43,416 nucleotides of DNA, from assembly GCF_023914155.1 (NCBI RefSeq), contig NZ_JAMWYS010000021.1:1-43416 (forward strand), given 5' to 3'. The notes below the pieces were generated by a model that was not told the DNA's origin, did no database searches, and saw nothing but the letters and a program-made list of their open reading frames with translations. The stretch comes from Solitalea agri (GTDB taxonomy: Bacteria; Bacteroidota; Bacteroidia; Sphingobacteriales; Sphingobacteriaceae). Of the stretch, positions 1 to 8,562 are shown one piece after another (position 1 is the first letter of the stretch; each line of letters starts with the position of its first letter). The translations under genes were made by a program, and so were the position numbers.

Positions 1-23
1 TCACAGGATATATGCCCTAATAA

Positions 24-57
24 AAAACCAAACCACCTATAAAAATGATTTGGTTTT
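24..57. terminator. Hairpin terminator at window edge
   Basis: A 9-bp perfect inverted repeat (aaaaccaaa at 24-32, tttggtttt at 49-57) encloses a 16-nt loop. Both strands have T-rich 3' flanks, and the minus-strand reading has the longer T run. It probably ends a transcript of a gene lying left of the window, but its partner gene is not visible. Confidence 0.4.
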
Positions 58-89
58 GTCATAGAAATCAGGGTGACATCAATTTCAGG

Positions 90-198
90 CTGAGCGCAAG
101 CACGAAACATGAGGAGTCTGTCCGAGCCCGTCACCCTGAGCGCAGTCGAAGGGCTGAGCCGTCATGCTAAGCGTGTCATGCTGAGCGCAGTCGAAGCA
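90..198. repeat. Intergenic repeat cluster with CTGAGCGCAGTCGAAG core
   Basis: The 16-nt core ctgagcgcagtcgaag occurs exactly at 136-151 and 181-196, a 45-nt spacing, each preceded by gtca plus a variable triplet. A decayed copy (ctgagcgcaag) lies at 90-100. The GC-rich sequence differs from the AT-rich surroundings. Similar gtca-nnctgagcgnagtcgaag words are frequent intergenic repeats in Bacteroidota genomes (recalled, not searched). An apparent open frame across it has no protein character, so I treat the segment as non-coding. Confidence 0.7.
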
Positions 199-242
199 CG
201 AAGCACGAAGAACGAAGTACTATGCACACAAAATAATTACAT

Positions 243-275
243 AAAAAAAAAGGATTGTCAAACAATGACAATCCT
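243..275 (-). terminator. Rho-independent terminator of the barrel gene at 305-997
   Basis: A 10-bp perfect stem (aggattgtca 251-260, tgacaatcct 266-275) with a 5-nt loop is followed on the minus strand by a run of T (A run at 243-250 on the plus strand). It lies about 30 nt past the stop codon of the minus-strand gene. Confidence 0.8.
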
Positions 276-304
276 TCTATATTTTAGTTGTGTAGCTTAA
301 AATA

Positions 305-997
305 CTATCTCCACATATAATATACCTTCTCCGGTCCAAATGTATAACGTAAACCAATGGTAACTATATCAAATGCATCGCTATATTTATTATCAAATTT
401 AGGATTATAGCCATCAATATTATCCGTTAACCCAATACAATGCTGCATATTCAGATTAATTTCGATAGGTGTTTCCAACCCATATTCAGTAAACTTAAAG
501 TTTATACCTGTATTTATAGGTATAAAAGCATTGGTTCCTGAATATTTAGCACCACCCATATCAGGATGTTGATAGTCCATAGCAATATTATTGTACTCAT
601 TCATTTTGCTCGAAACTATACCAAGACCAGCTCCGAAATAGATATTATTCCAGAAACCATAAGTTTCTTTCCACCATGGATGAATGATTTCGCCCAAGCT
701 CATATTTATCGAGCCTGAAAAAGTAGAATAATCACTCACAAATGCTCTACCGTACTGATCAGGAGACATTTTAGAAAACTTACCGTCGTTATAATTAAGA
801 CTAAAATAAGTAAACGGGGTAAAGTGACACTCTGCAGAAAGCCCTAAATTAAAATTCACATCACCATTTGCTGCGTCCATATTGGCTCGTGAAGCACCGG
901 CACTTAAGGTAGCTGAAAATCTGTTATATCTGAACTGCGCGGAGGCTGAAAAATAACTTATAGTAAACAATACTAGCAAAAGAAAGTACTTCTTCAT
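305..997 (-). CDS. Putative outer-membrane beta-barrel protein
   Basis: A 230-residue protein with a clear Sec signal peptide (MKK, a hydrophobic core, then a SASAQ cleavage site near residue 21). The mature part is rich in alternating aromatic and polar residues and ends in strand-like sequence (TIGLRYTFGP), typical of small Bacteroidota outer-membrane barrels. No catalytic motif is visible. It has its own terminator at 243-275 and diverges from the sugar transferase at 1306 across a 308-bp gap. Family and role are not recognised; a porin-like or OmpW/OprF-type barrel is an inference from composition only. Confidence 0.7.
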   Translation of the reverse strand: MKKYFLLLVLFTISYFSASAQFRYNRFSATLSAGASRANMDAANGDVNFNLGLSAECHFTPFTYFSLNYNDGKFSKMSPDQYGRAFVSDYSTFSGSINMSLGEIIHPWWKETYGFWNNIYFGAGLGIVSSKMNEYNNIAMDYQHPDMGGAKYSGTNAFIPINTGINFKFTEYGLETPIEINLNMQHCIGLTDNIDGYNPKFDNKYSDAFDIVTIGLRYTFGPEKVYYMWR

Positions 998-1305
998 GAT
1001 CTTAACTTTGGTTTAATTTAATATGGGGTTGAAAATATAGCTTATTTATATGCTTTACAAGCTTTTTGTTTATTAAAGTAAAAAAATATTATAAAAACTG
1101 TTTTTGAAAACAAGTAATTAACTATTAATTAATAACTACGCTTGTTAAATAGTAACGAACTCTATAACAGGCAATTACAACTAATTACTTACATCTAATT
1201 ATATTTCAAAATACTTACTAATTAGTATTTATACTTACTTTCTTTTTTTATAGTTTCGAAAATCTAAAAATACAATCAAACCGCTCCTCAACCAAACCGC
1301 TTGCA
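998..1305. other. AT-rich divergent intergenic region
   Basis: This 308-bp gap separates the minus-strand barrel gene from the plus-strand sugar transferase gene, so promoters for both should lie here. The only candidate seen is plus-strand TTTA (1228-1231), 19 nt, then TAGTTTCG (1251-1258), which is an imperfect match to TTTG-N19-TAnnTTTG. I found no good minus-strand box, no RNA gene and no convincing small reading frame. Confidence 0.4.
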
Positions 1306-2706
1306 ATGACAAATAAGTACTCTTCTTTTTTAAAGGGGCTCAATATTATTATTGATTTTACACTATTGAACCTATCCTTTTATATAGGATATGTTATCCT
1401 TAATAATAAATGGGATATGGAAATTGGTCCAAGTCATAACCTGACCCATGTCATCCTTATGAATCTGATCTGGTACCTATCTTCTCGTATTTGTCATTTA
1501 TACACTGATGTTTTCATTCGAGAAGCAGTACCCAGCTTTAAATCGATGCTTCGGTCATTAATTTTTTATGGGCTATTAATGGTGTTCATCCAAAAAAACA
1601 TCTTGTATTTACCCTATGATTCCACACTTCTCGTAATAAGTTTTACCTTCTTTACCACAACAATAATTATCTGGAAGTTAATATTTCTATTGCAGAGACG
1701 ACCGCACAAGAATTCATTAACCGAGTTTAAACCTATTGTTATCGTGGGAACAGGCCGGAACGGCTTAGATCTATATCATTATTTCAGTAACAATGCTTAT
1801 TTAGGCTATAAAGTGATGGGCTTTTTTAATCACGAAGGAGATGGATCAAGTGTTAAAAACAATATAAATGTTATCGGCAAAATTGATGATTGCATTGAAT
1901 TTGTTAGAAAAAAAAATATAGGTGAGATATTTTGTGCATTACCGGATAAAGACTTTGAGTACATCAACAAATTAATGCACGATGCCGACAAGCATCTTAT
2001 CCGATTTAAACTGGTACCGGATGTTAAAGATTATTTTAAGAAGAATGTAATGGTTCAGTTATACGGGCACTTGCCTGTATTGAGTCCGCGCATGGAGCCG
2101 TTAGAAAGCAAAGGTCATCAGATTTTAAAGAGAAGCTTCGATATTATTTTCTCCTTATTTGTCATTGTCTTTATCCTAAGTTGGGTAGTTCCCTTTCTTG
2201 CCTTACTTATTAAGCTTGAATCTCGCGGTCCGGTCTTCTTTCGTCAAATCAGATCTGGAAAAGATAACAAGCCTTTTTATTGTCTCAAATTCAGAAGTAT
2301 GACAGTAAACAAGGATGCTAACTCCGTGCAGGCCACAAAGAACGACAAACGTATTACCAAGATCGGCAGGTTTCTTCGAAAAACAAGCCTGGATGAATTA
2401 CCGCAGTTTATTAATGTTTTGATTGGAAATATGTCGGTAGTTGGCCCGCGACCTCACATGATAAAACATACCAAAGAGTATTCAGCAATCATCGATAAAT
2501 TCATGGTTCGGCATTTCTTAACACCTGGCATCACAGGTTGGGCCCAGGTTAATGGCTTACGGGGAGAAACTAAAACCCATAAAGACATGAAAAAAAGAGT
2601 GGAAGCCGATATATGGTACCTTGAAAACTGGTCCATCCTACTCGATCTTAAGATTATTTTCATGACTATTTACAATGTCTTTGCCGGCGACAAAAAAGCC
2701 TATTGA
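1306..2706 (+). CDS. Undecaprenyl-phosphate sugar-1-phosphate transferase (WcaJ-like)
   Basis: This 466-residue polyprenyl glycosylphosphotransferase probably starts exopolysaccharide or O-antigen repeat synthesis by moving a hexose-1-phosphate onto undecaprenyl phosphate at the inner membrane. The N-terminus (about 10-130) has four hydrophobic segments. A CoA-binding-like nucleotide fold follows (VIVGTGRNG at 145-153), then another hydrophobic segment at 280-302. The catalytic bacterial sugar transferase domain carries KFRSM (328-332), DELPQ (363-367), VGPRP (379-383) and PGITGWAQVNG (407-417). Length and order match the WcaJ/CpsE family; the sugar cannot be read from sequence. The stop codon lies 11 nt before the chosen start of the Wzi/RemB-like gene, so the two probably form an operon. 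Confidence 0.9.
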   Translation: MTNKYSSFLKGLNIIIDFTLLNLSFYIGYVILNNKWDMEIGPSHNLTHVILMNLIWYLSSRICHLYTDVFIREAVPSFKSMLRSLIFYGLLMVFIQKNILYLPYDSTLLVISFTFFTTTIIIWKLIFLLQRRPHKNSLTEFKPIVIVGTGRNGLDLYHYFSNNAYLGYKVMGFFNHEGDGSSVKNNINVIGKIDDCIEFVRKKNIGEIFCALPDKDFEYINKLMHDADKHLIRFKLVPDVKDYFKKNVMVQLYGHLPVLSPRMEPLESKGHQILKRSFDIIFSLFVIVFILSWVVPFLALLIKLESRGPVFFRQIRSGKDNKPFYCLKFRSMTVNKDANSVQATKNDKRITKIGRFLRKTSLDELPQFINVLIGNMSVVGPRPHMIKHTKEYSAIIDKFMVRHFLTPGITGWAQVNGLRGETKTHKDMKKRVEADIWYLENWSILLDLKIIFMTIYNVFAGDKKAY

Positions 2707-2717
2707 TTTCTATTACC

Positions 2718-4331
2718 ATGCTTAAAAAATCACTCATACTATTTGCTTTTATCCTGCTAAGCTTTACTACTGTATACGCCCAACAACAAACTATATACCT
2801 TAACAGGGACTATAATAGAGTTATTGAAAGAGCTTTGCTTTTAAAGCAAAAGACCTATCATAGCAATATGCGTCCTTTTTTATATAGCAATCTTGATAGT
2901 TTAGTAGCTATTGATTCTGCTGTAAATGCTTATTTCAATACTGATACTGCTAGAAAAAACAATTGGTTTTTAAGAAAACTAACCCAGGAGCATTTAGGAA
3001 ACGTTAATCAATCGAACATTAGAATTTATGCCGATTTGTTGCTTGAGCTTAATGTAGGAAAAGAGTTAAACCGTGGTAATATATTTACTAATACCCGTGG
3101 GGCCCAATTAGCGGGAGATATAGGCAATAAATTTTCATTTTATACGGCTATAACCGAAAATCTCTCCCAATTCCCTGAATACCTCAACAACTATATTAAG
3201 GAACATAAAGTAGTGCCAGGTCAAAGTGTGGCTAGAATAAGCCCTAAGGGAACAGTTGATTATGGAGTTCCGTATGGCTACATCAGTTATTCACCTAATG
3301 CAAACTTTAACTTTCAACTTGGGCAGGGTAAAAACTTTATAGGGGATGGCTATCGTTCTCTGTTCCTTTCTGATGGCAGTTATACCTATCCATATTTTAA
3401 AATCAGCACCACTTTTTGGAAAATTAAATATACCAACCTATGGACCCAATATGTTGATGCCAGCGGTGAGTTCAAGTTTACCAACACCAGAAGCTTCCCC
3501 AAAAAGTATGCTTCCTATCAGTTCTTATCCTATCAGGTTAACCGCCGGCTTAATCTAAATTTTTTCCAGGCATTAGTCTGGCCTCAGGATAGCACTGGTA
3601 ATCCTATTGAATGGGCCTATATTAACCCAATGATCTATTTTAATGCTCTTAACTTTAATATGGGATCTCCGGCAAATTCATTAATGGGCTTAGGATTTAG
3701 TTATCAGTTAATGAAAAGTCATAAACTATACGGGCAATTGCTGCTGGATGACTTTAACTTAGGAAATCTTTCAAAACAGGGTGGCACATTCTTTCAGGAA
3801 AAGTATGCCTATCAACTGGGTTGGAAATACTTTGATGCGTTAAACGTTCCCAACTTATATTTTCAGGCAGAGTTCAATCGATCTCGTCCCTACGTATACA
3901 CGCATAGAACCCTCAAGATCAACTATACCCATTTTAATGAACCTTTAGCGCATCCTTTAGGAGCTAACTTTAATGAGTTGATACTTATTGGGGCCTATAA
4001 GTTCAGAAAACTGGAGCTAAACGGAAAAATTAACTTTGCAACTTACGGTGCCGATACCACCGGCACACATTTTGGCAAAAACATTTTCTTATCTGATTAC
4101 GACTCTCAGTATGGTCAAAATTCGTTTGGAAACTATACCGGGCAGGGTATCAAAACAAAGCTGACCAACGTACAAGCTGATTTGAGCTACCTCGTTAATC
4201 CTAAAACAAATCTGAAATTATGTTTAGGGTTATCGAAAAGAGTTGAATCAAGTTCTGTAATTTCCACTAATTCTATTATGGTTTATATTGGAATTAAAAC
4301 TGCCTTGAATAATTTCTATTATGATTTTTAA
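2718..4331 (+). CDS. Outer-membrane protein, capsule-assembly Wzi / gliding RemB-like
   Basis: I chose ATG 2718 because it opens directly into a signal peptide (MLKKS, hydrophobic core, VYAQ). An upstream TTG at 2703 would overlap the previous stop and add five residues before the signal. The mature protein (537 aa with signal) reads as a large beta-barrel, with blocks such as GQGKNFIGDGYRSLFLSDGS, WKIKYTNLW, INPMIYFNALNFNMGSP and KLYGQLLLDDFN. Such blocks are typical of the Bacteroidota family annotated as capsule assembly Wzi or gliding-motility RemB. Wzi proteins anchor surface polysaccharide at the outer membrane. The neighbouring priming transferase and CpsB-like phosphatase favour a polysaccharide role. 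Family assignment is from remembered motifs. Confidence 0.75.
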   Translation: MLKKSLILFAFILLSFTTVYAQQQTIYLNRDYNRVIERALLLKQKTYHSNMRPFLYSNLDSLVAIDSAVNAYFNTDTARKNNWFLRKLTQEHLGNVNQSNIRIYADLLLELNVGKELNRGNIFTNTRGAQLAGDIGNKFSFYTAITENLSQFPEYLNNYIKEHKVVPGQSVARISPKGTVDYGVPYGYISYSPNANFNFQLGQGKNFIGDGYRSLFLSDGSYTYPYFKISTTFWKIKYTNLWTQYVDASGEFKFTNTRSFPKKYASYQFLSYQVNRRLNLNFFQALVWPQDSTGNPIEWAYINPMIYFNALNFNMGSPANSLMGLGFSYQLMKSHKLYGQLLLDDFNLGNLSKQGGTFFQEKYAYQLGWKYFDALNVPNLYFQAEFNRSRPYVYTHRTLKINYTHFNEPLAHPLGANFNELILIGAYKFRKLELNGKINFATYGADTTGTHFGKNIFLSDYDSQYGQNSFGNYTGQGIKTKLTNVQADLSYLVNPKTNLKLCLGLSKRVESSSVISTNSIMVYIGIKTALNNFYYDF

Positions 4332-5068
4332 ACAATCGAATTATTCTGCTCAACAGCTTTTAACAACATTGGTTCAACAGAGGTATCAATAAGGCTTTTT
4401 AAGGCATTTAAATGCTTCTCATGATGCAGATCAGTGCCAACAAAATCAACAAGCCCTTCTCTTAGCAGTTTTAACGCCAAGGCTTTCTGTTTAGAGCCAT
4501 AGTATCCGGTAACTGAGTTTAGGTTTAACTGAAGCTTACAGCCTAATTCTTTAAAATGATGAAGGTTATCGTGATTTTGCAAATAATAATTATAACGCTC
4601 GGGATGAGCTAGTAATGGGGTATATCCTTTTGCTTTCAGATCAAAAATTACCCGTTCTACAAGCAATGATTCCTGCATAAACGACATTTCAAATAAGATG
4701 TATTGATCCCTCCCAAAACTCAAAAGCTGATTATTAGCTATTAATTCAAGAAACTGCTCATCAATAAAATATTCTGCAGCAGTGTCAAACTCTATCTTTA
4801 ATCCAACCTGGGTTATGGCATTCCTAACTTCGTCGCAACCCTTTAAAATTGTACTCATACTATTTGGGTACATATCCATCATTACGTGAGGAGTTGTAAT
4901 AACATACTCATAACCCAGCTCCTGCAGCTCTGTTAAATAATTAATCGTAGTTGGTAAGTCAGGTGAACCATCATCAATACCCGGGATCAGATGAGAATGA
5001 ATATCCACCTTAGGAAATGAAAAAGGTACGGATTCAACCTTATTTTTCTTATTAAATAAACCAAACAT
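4328..5068 (-). CDS. CpsB/YwqE-type tyrosine-protein phosphatase (PHP fold)
   Basis: A 246-residue PHP-superfamily metallophosphatase that would dephosphorylate the tyrosine kinase (Wzc/CapB type) controlling capsule export. Metal-ligand motifs are in family order: DIHSHLIPGIDDG (22-34), TPH (His61), Glu99 in AAEYF, HPER (His155) and GTDLHH (Asp213, His215). The protein is cytosolic with no signal peptide, and its length fits CpsB/YwqE. It lies downstream of the rplQ terminator and converges on the Wzi/RemB-like gene with a 4-bp overlap of ends. No cognate kinase is in the window. No promoter box was found in the 88-bp upstream gap, so terminator readthrough from rplQ is possible. Confidence 0.88.
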   Translation of the reverse strand: MFGLFNKKNKVESVPFSFPKVDIHSHLIPGIDDGSPDLPTTINYLTELQELGYEYVITTPHVMMDMYPNSMSTILKGCDEVRNAITQVGLKIEFDTAAEYFIDEQFLELIANNQLLSFGRDQYILFEMSFMQESLLVERVIFDLKAKGYTPLLAHPERYNYYLQNHDNLHHFKELGCKLQLNLNSVTGYYGSKQKALALKLLREGLVDFVGTDLHHEKHLNALKSLIDTSVEPMLLKAVEQNNSIV

Positions 5069-5097
5069 AAAACGAAACTACGAAATGAATATAAAAC

Positions 5098-5128
5098 AGA
5101 AAAGGGAACGCCCGAAGGTATTCCCTTT
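5098..5128 (-). terminator. Terminator of the ribosomal protein superoperon
   Basis: An 8-bp perfect stem (aaagggaa 5101-5108, ttcccttt 5121-5128) with a 12-nt loop is followed on the minus strand by TTTTCTGTTTT. It sits 29 nt after the rplQ stop and ends the long minus-strand ribosomal cluster. Confidence 0.8.
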
Positions 5129-5156
5129 AATATTTAAAGATTGAATCTTTGCGAAA

Positions 5157-5654
5157 TTATTCAGCTGATTCAGTTGCCGGAGCATCAGCAGCAGGTGCCT
5201 CAGTAGCAGCTTCAGCTTTTTTAGCTTTACCACTTCCTGCACGACGACGAGTTGCTTTGGCTTTCTTAACTTCTACTTTACCTGCAGAATAAACAGTGTT
5301 ATAATCTACAAGCTCGATGAAGCACATTTCAGCGTTATCACCCATACGATTACCAGTTTTGATAATGCGAGTGTAACCACCGTTACGTTCAGCAATTTTA
5401 GTCGCTATTTCACGGAATAACTCAGTAACTGAGTCTTTATTCTGAAGATAGCTAAATACTGTACGACGATTGTGAGTCGTATCAGACTTTGCCTTTGTCA
5501 TTAAAGGCTCTACATAAGTGCGTAAAGCTTTTGCTTTCGCTAATGTAGTAGTGATTCGTTTATTTAGAATCAAAGAAGAAGCCATATTCGACAACATCGC
5601 TTTGCGGTGCGCGTCGGTTCTTCCTAAGTGATTAACTTTTTTACCGTGTCTCAT
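5157..5654 (-). CDS. rplQ: 50S ribosomal protein bL17
   Basis: The N-terminus [20 protein letters not shown] and the following helices are diagnostic of bL17, which lines the peptide-exit side of the 50S subunit. The protein is 165 residues, against roughly 120-130 in E. coli. The extra part (from about residue 125) is a Lys/Arg/Ala segment followed by an acidic Ala-rich tail ending ESAE, presumably disordered. It is the last gene of the alpha-operon segment, 108 nt after rpoA, and is followed by a clear terminator. Confidence 0.97.
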   Translation of the reverse strand: MRHGKKVNHLGRTDAHRKAMLSNMASSLILNKRITTTLAKAKALRTYVEPLMTKAKSDTTHNRRTVFSYLQNKDSVTELFREIATKIAERNGGYTRIIKTGNRMGDNAEMCFIELVDYNTVYSAGKVEVKKAKATRRRAGSGKAKKAEAATEAPAADAPATESAE

Positions 5655-5659
5655 TTCTG

Positions 5660-5750
5660 TATGCTATTGAAGCTTGACGTCTGAAGTTTTCGAAGTCTTC
5701 CTTTAAGTTGAAGTCAGCACTTCTGTGACTTCGGACCTCCTACTTCTTAC
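5660..5750. repeat. GAAGTC/GACTTC quasi-palindromic intergenic repeat
   Basis: Short words gaagt/acttc recur in both orientations between rpoA and rplQ. One perfect hairpin is gaagtca 5710-5716 / tgacttc 5726-5732 with a 9-nt loop. It lies inside the transcribed region, so it will form RNA structure ahead of rplQ. Confidence 0.55.
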
Positions 5751-5762
5751 ATCGGATAAATT

Positions 5763-6758
5763 TTATAAATCCTCGTCTAATTTGTATTTAGAAAGGTTCA
5801 TGCCGAAGGTTAAACCTTTCGACTTAACTAATTCCTGAATCTCAGTAAGTGATTTCTTACCGAAGTTTCTGAATTTTAACATATCAGCAACATCGTAAGT
5901 AACCAACTCGGCAAGAGTTCTGATATCAGCTGCTTTCAAGCAGTTTAACGCACGTACAGAAAGATCAAGGTCCTGAAGTTCGGTTTTCAAAATCTTACGC
6001 ATATGTAAAATTTCTTCATCCACTTCTTTTGATTCTTCTTTCGCTTGAGTTTCAAGCATAATACGTTCGTCAGAGAACAACATGAAATGCTGAATCAGGA
6101 TTTTAGCAGCCTCTTTAAGGGCTTCCTCAGGGTGAATTGAACCGTCGGTAACAATATCCAAAACTAATTTTTCATAGTCTGTTTTTTGTTCTACACGATA
6201 ATTCTCAATCGAATACTTCACATTTTTAATAGGAGTATAAATTGAGTCGATCGCGATTACACCAACATTCGCATCTGCCGATTTATTTTCTTCAGCCGGA
6301 ACATATCCTCTGCCTTTGTTTACTGTTAACTCTAATTCAAGAGTTACTTCAGTATTCATATTGCAGACAATAAAATCAGGATTTAATACCGTAAAGTTAC
6401 TTGAGAACTTAGTGATATCACCTGCTGTAAAAGCATCTTGTCCGTTGATTACAACAAAAATCTTTTCTGAGTCGCCACTTTCGCCGGTTTTTTTGAAACG
6501 TACCTGTTTCAAATTGAGGATAATTTCGGTTACGTCTTCAACTACCCCTTTAATGGTAGAGAATTCGTGCGAAACACCTGCAATTTTAACACTGGTAATT
6601 GCGTAACCTTCTAAAGATGATAATAAAATCCTGCGCAAAGCATTTCCGATGGTTACGCCAAAGCCAGGCTCTAACGGACGGAATTCAAAGAGACCTTGAA
6701 AATCGGTCGCTTTTTGCATGATTACTTTGTCAGGTCTTTGAAACGCTAAAATTGCCAT
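5763..6758 (-). CDS. rpoA: DNA-directed RNA polymerase alpha subunit
   Basis: 331 residues with the full alpha layout. The N-terminal dimerisation and assembly domain (about 1-230) includes [20 protein letters not shown] and [15 protein letters not shown] linker leads to the C-terminal domain (about 255-325) with [19 protein letters not shown] and [14 protein letters not shown], the helix-hairpin-helix surface that binds UP elements and activators. It lies between rpsD and rplQ as usual. The 106-nt gap upstream holds a perfect 14-bp inverted repeat. Confidence 0.98.
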   Translation of the reverse strand: MAILAFQRPDKVIMQKATDFQGLFEFRPLEPGFGVTIGNALRRILLSSLEGYAITSVKIAGVSHEFSTIKGVVEDVTEIILNLKQVRFKKTGESGDSEKIFVVINGQDAFTAGDITKFSSNFTVLNPDFIVCNMNTEVTLELELTVNKGRGYVPAEENKSADANVGVIAIDSIYTPIKNVKYSIENYRVEQKTDYEKLVLDIVTDGSIHPEEALKEAAKILIQHFMLFSDERIMLETQAKEESKEVDEEILHMRKILKTELQDLDLSVRALNCLKAADIRTLAELVTYDVADMLKFRNFGKKSLTEIQELVKSKGLTFGMNLSKYKLDEDL

Positions 6759-6805
6759 TTGAGATTTTTAAACTTATATAATTAGTTAAGCGTTAATTTA
6801 CAATA

Positions 6806-6854
6806 TTGATGGTTATTTGCTAATATAGAATATTTCTTCACAAATAACCATCAA
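6806..6854 (-). repeat. Perfect 14-bp inverted repeat between rpsD and rpoA
   Basis: ttgatggttatttg (6806-6819) and caaataaccatcaa (6841-6854) are exact reverse complements around a 21-nt AT-rich loop. No T run follows on the minus strand, so it is not a standard terminator. It would form a long stem in the alpha-operon mRNA just before rpoA. Confidence 0.7.
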
Positions 6855-6864
6855 CCATTAACTA

Positions 6865-7473
6865 CTATTTAGAGTATAACTCGACGATCAAGTGTTCCTT
6901 AATATTTTCAGGAATCTGATCTCTTTCAGGTAATGTAAGGAATGTACCTTGCATCTCTGCTTTGTTCCACTCTAACCAGTTGTATTTAGATACTCTGTTT
7001 GCTGATAATGAAGTAGTGATAGCCTCTAATGATTTAGATTTTTCACGAACACCAATAACGTCACCAGCTTTAAGCGAGTACGAAGGAATATTTACAATTT
7101 TACCATTTACAGTGATATGTTTGTGACCGATCAACTGACGTGCAGCAGCACGTGATGAAGCGATACCTAAACGGTAAACAGTATTATCTAAACGAGCTTC
7201 CAAAAATTTCAATAGCATCTCACCGGTAACACCTTGTTTACGAGAAGCTTTATCGAAAGTTAAAGCAAACTGTTTTTCTAAAACGCCATAAGTATATTTA
7301 GCTTTTTGTTTTTCAGCTAATTGTACTGCGTATTCAGATTTTTTAGCACGTCTTTTTGATGCGCCATGTTGACCTGGAGGATAGTTTTTCTTTTCTAAAA
7401 CTTTGTCAGGTCCAAAGATAGGCTCATTAAACTTACGAGCAATCTTTGATTTTGGTCCAATATATCTAGCCAT
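6865..7473 (-). CDS. rpsD: 30S ribosomal protein uS4
   Basis: 202 residues beginning [21 protein letters not shown]. The S4 RNA-binding domain (about 92-155) contains [20 protein letters not shown] and [17 protein letters not shown]. uS4 is a primary 16S-binding protein and, in E. coli, the translational repressor of the alpha operon. There is no cysteine in the whole protein, so this is the zinc-free form. It sits between rpsK and rpoA in the standard order. Confidence 0.98.
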   Translation of the reverse strand: MARYIGPKSKIARKFNEPIFGPDKVLEKKNYPPGQHGASKRRAKKSEYAVQLAEKQKAKYTYGVLEKQFALTFDKASRKQGVTGEMLLKFLEARLDNTVYRLGIASSRAAARQLIGHKHITVNGKIVNIPSYSLKAGDVIGVREKSKSLEAITTSLSANRVSKYNWLEWNKAEMQGTFLTLPERDQIPENIKEHLIVELYSK

Positions 7474-7548
7474 GTTCTTGTTTTTAAAGTATTAGTACCC
7501 TGTAGGCACTAAATCTTAGCTTTAAAACCTATAATAAATAATAATTAA

Positions 7549-7941
7549 TTAAACTCTTCTGCGTTTTGGAGGACGGCAACCGTTGTGAGGAAGCGGGGTA
7601 ATATCCTTAATAGAACTGATCTCCAAACCTACAATTTGTAAAGTACGCATTGCCGACTCACGTCCAGCACCTGGGCCTTTAACAAATACTTCAATTTTAC
7701 GTAAACCAAGGTCGTGCGCAACTTTACCGCAATCAGTAGCAGCTTGTGCAGCAGCGTAAGGGGTATTTTTCTTAGAACCTTTAAAACCCATTTTACCAGC
7801 AGAAGACCAAGAAATTGCTTGTCCCTGATTATTGGTAAGGGTGATAATAATATTGTTAAAAGTAGCGTTAATGTGAGCTTGGCCTTGAGCCTCAACCACT
7901 ACAATGCGCTTCTTAGTAACTTTTTTTGATGATTTAGCCAT
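7549..7941 (-). CDS. rpsK: 30S ribosomal protein uS11
   Basis: 130 residues with the conserved core [29 protein letters not shown] and the C-terminal [18 protein letters not shown]. uS11 forms part of the 30S platform near the mRNA exit. The N-terminal extension is Lys-rich. The gene lies between rpsM and rpsD; the 98-nt gap from rpsM carries two short hairpins. Confidence 0.98.
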   Translation of the reverse strand: MAKSSKKVTKKRIVVVEAQGQAHINATFNNIIITLTNNQGQAISWSSAGKMGFKGSKKNTPYAAAQAATDCGKVAHDLGLRKIEVFVKGPGAGRESAMRTLQIVGLEISSIKDITPLPHNGCRPPKRRRV

Positions 7942-7966
7942 TCTTATAGTTAAACTTAAAAGTATA

Positions 7967-7988
7967 CCCTTAGTAATTCCTCTAAGGG
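7967..7988 (-). repeat. Short hairpin between rpsM and rpsK
   Basis: cccttag (7967-7973) and ctaaggg (7982-7988) form a perfect 7-bp stem with an 8-nt loop in the alpha-operon mRNA. A weaker stem (gtgat...atcac, 7991-8014) lies beside it. No T run follows, so termination is unlikely; RNA processing or r-protein binding are possibilities. Confidence 0.45.
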
Positions 7989-8039
7989 AGGTGATCAGTT
8001 ATCGAAATCACTTCAATAACCCCAGTTAATTATCTACTA

Positions 8040-8417
8040 CTATCTAGTAGCTTTTTTCTTACCAGCAACAGTCTTACGTTTACCTTTACGGGTACGTGAG
8101 TTGTTCTTAGTACGTTGACCACGAAGTGGAAGACCTTTACGGTGACGAACACCACGGTAGCAACCAATATCCATCAAACGTTTAATGTTTAACTGCACTT
8201 CTGAACGAAGAGCACCTTCAACTTTAAATTTCTGATCGATAATTGTACGAATTGCACCTAGTTGATCATCATTCCAATCTTGCACCTTAGTATTCCAATC
8301 AATACCAGCTTCAGTTAAAATTTCTTGAGCTGATTTACGACCGATACCAAAAATGTAAGTTAGGCCGATTTCTCCTCGTTTGTTTCTTGGTAAATCAATA
8401 CCTGCTATCCTTGCCAT
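8040..8417 (-). CDS. rpsM: 30S ribosomal protein uS13
   Basis: 125 residues starting [34 protein letters not shown], with the basic tail ([21 protein letters not shown]) that reaches the P-site tRNA. uS13 forms bridges between subunits in the 30S head. It follows rpmJ by 27 nt in the usual infA-rpmJ-rpsM-rpsK order. Confidence 0.98.
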   Translation of the reverse strand: MARIAGIDLPRNKRGEIGLTYIFGIGRKSAQEILTEAGIDWNTKVQDWNDDQLGAIRTIIDQKFKVEGALRSEVQLNIKRLMDIGCYRGVRHRKGLPLRGQRTKNNSRTRKGKRKTVAGKKKATR

Positions 8418-8444
8418 ATTTAATTCAATCTATTAAGTTCTAAA

Positions 8445-8561
8445 TTACCCTTGACGCTGTTTGTACTTAGGATTCTTTTTGTTAATAACATAAAGTTTCC
8501 CGTTTCTGCGAATGATTTTGCAATCAACGCTACGCTTCTTAATTGATGCTTTAACTTTCAT
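8445..8561 (-). CDS. rpmJ: 50S ribosomal protein bL36, zinc-free form
   Basis: A 38-codon gene reading [19 protein letters not shown] and ending NPKYKQRQG, the diagnostic bL36 termini. Only one cysteine is present and no histidine occupies the zinc site, so the CxxC...C...H ribbon of classical bL36 is absent. The gene sits 1 nt after the infA stop and 27 nt before rpsM, confirming its place in the operon despite its small size. Confidence 0.95.
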   Translation of the reverse strand: MKVKASIKKRSVDCKIIRRNGKLYVINKKNPKYKQRQG

Positions 8562-8562
8562 T

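Noticed and set aside
109-300. 63-codon open frame on the plus strand
   Set aside because: It lies entirely over the GC-rich repeat cluster and the downstream terminator; the reading is repeat-derived and has no protein features.
2703-2717. TTG start for the Wzi/RemB-like gene
   Set aside because: It overlaps the preceding stop and adds five residues ahead of a complete signal peptide that begins at ATG 2718.
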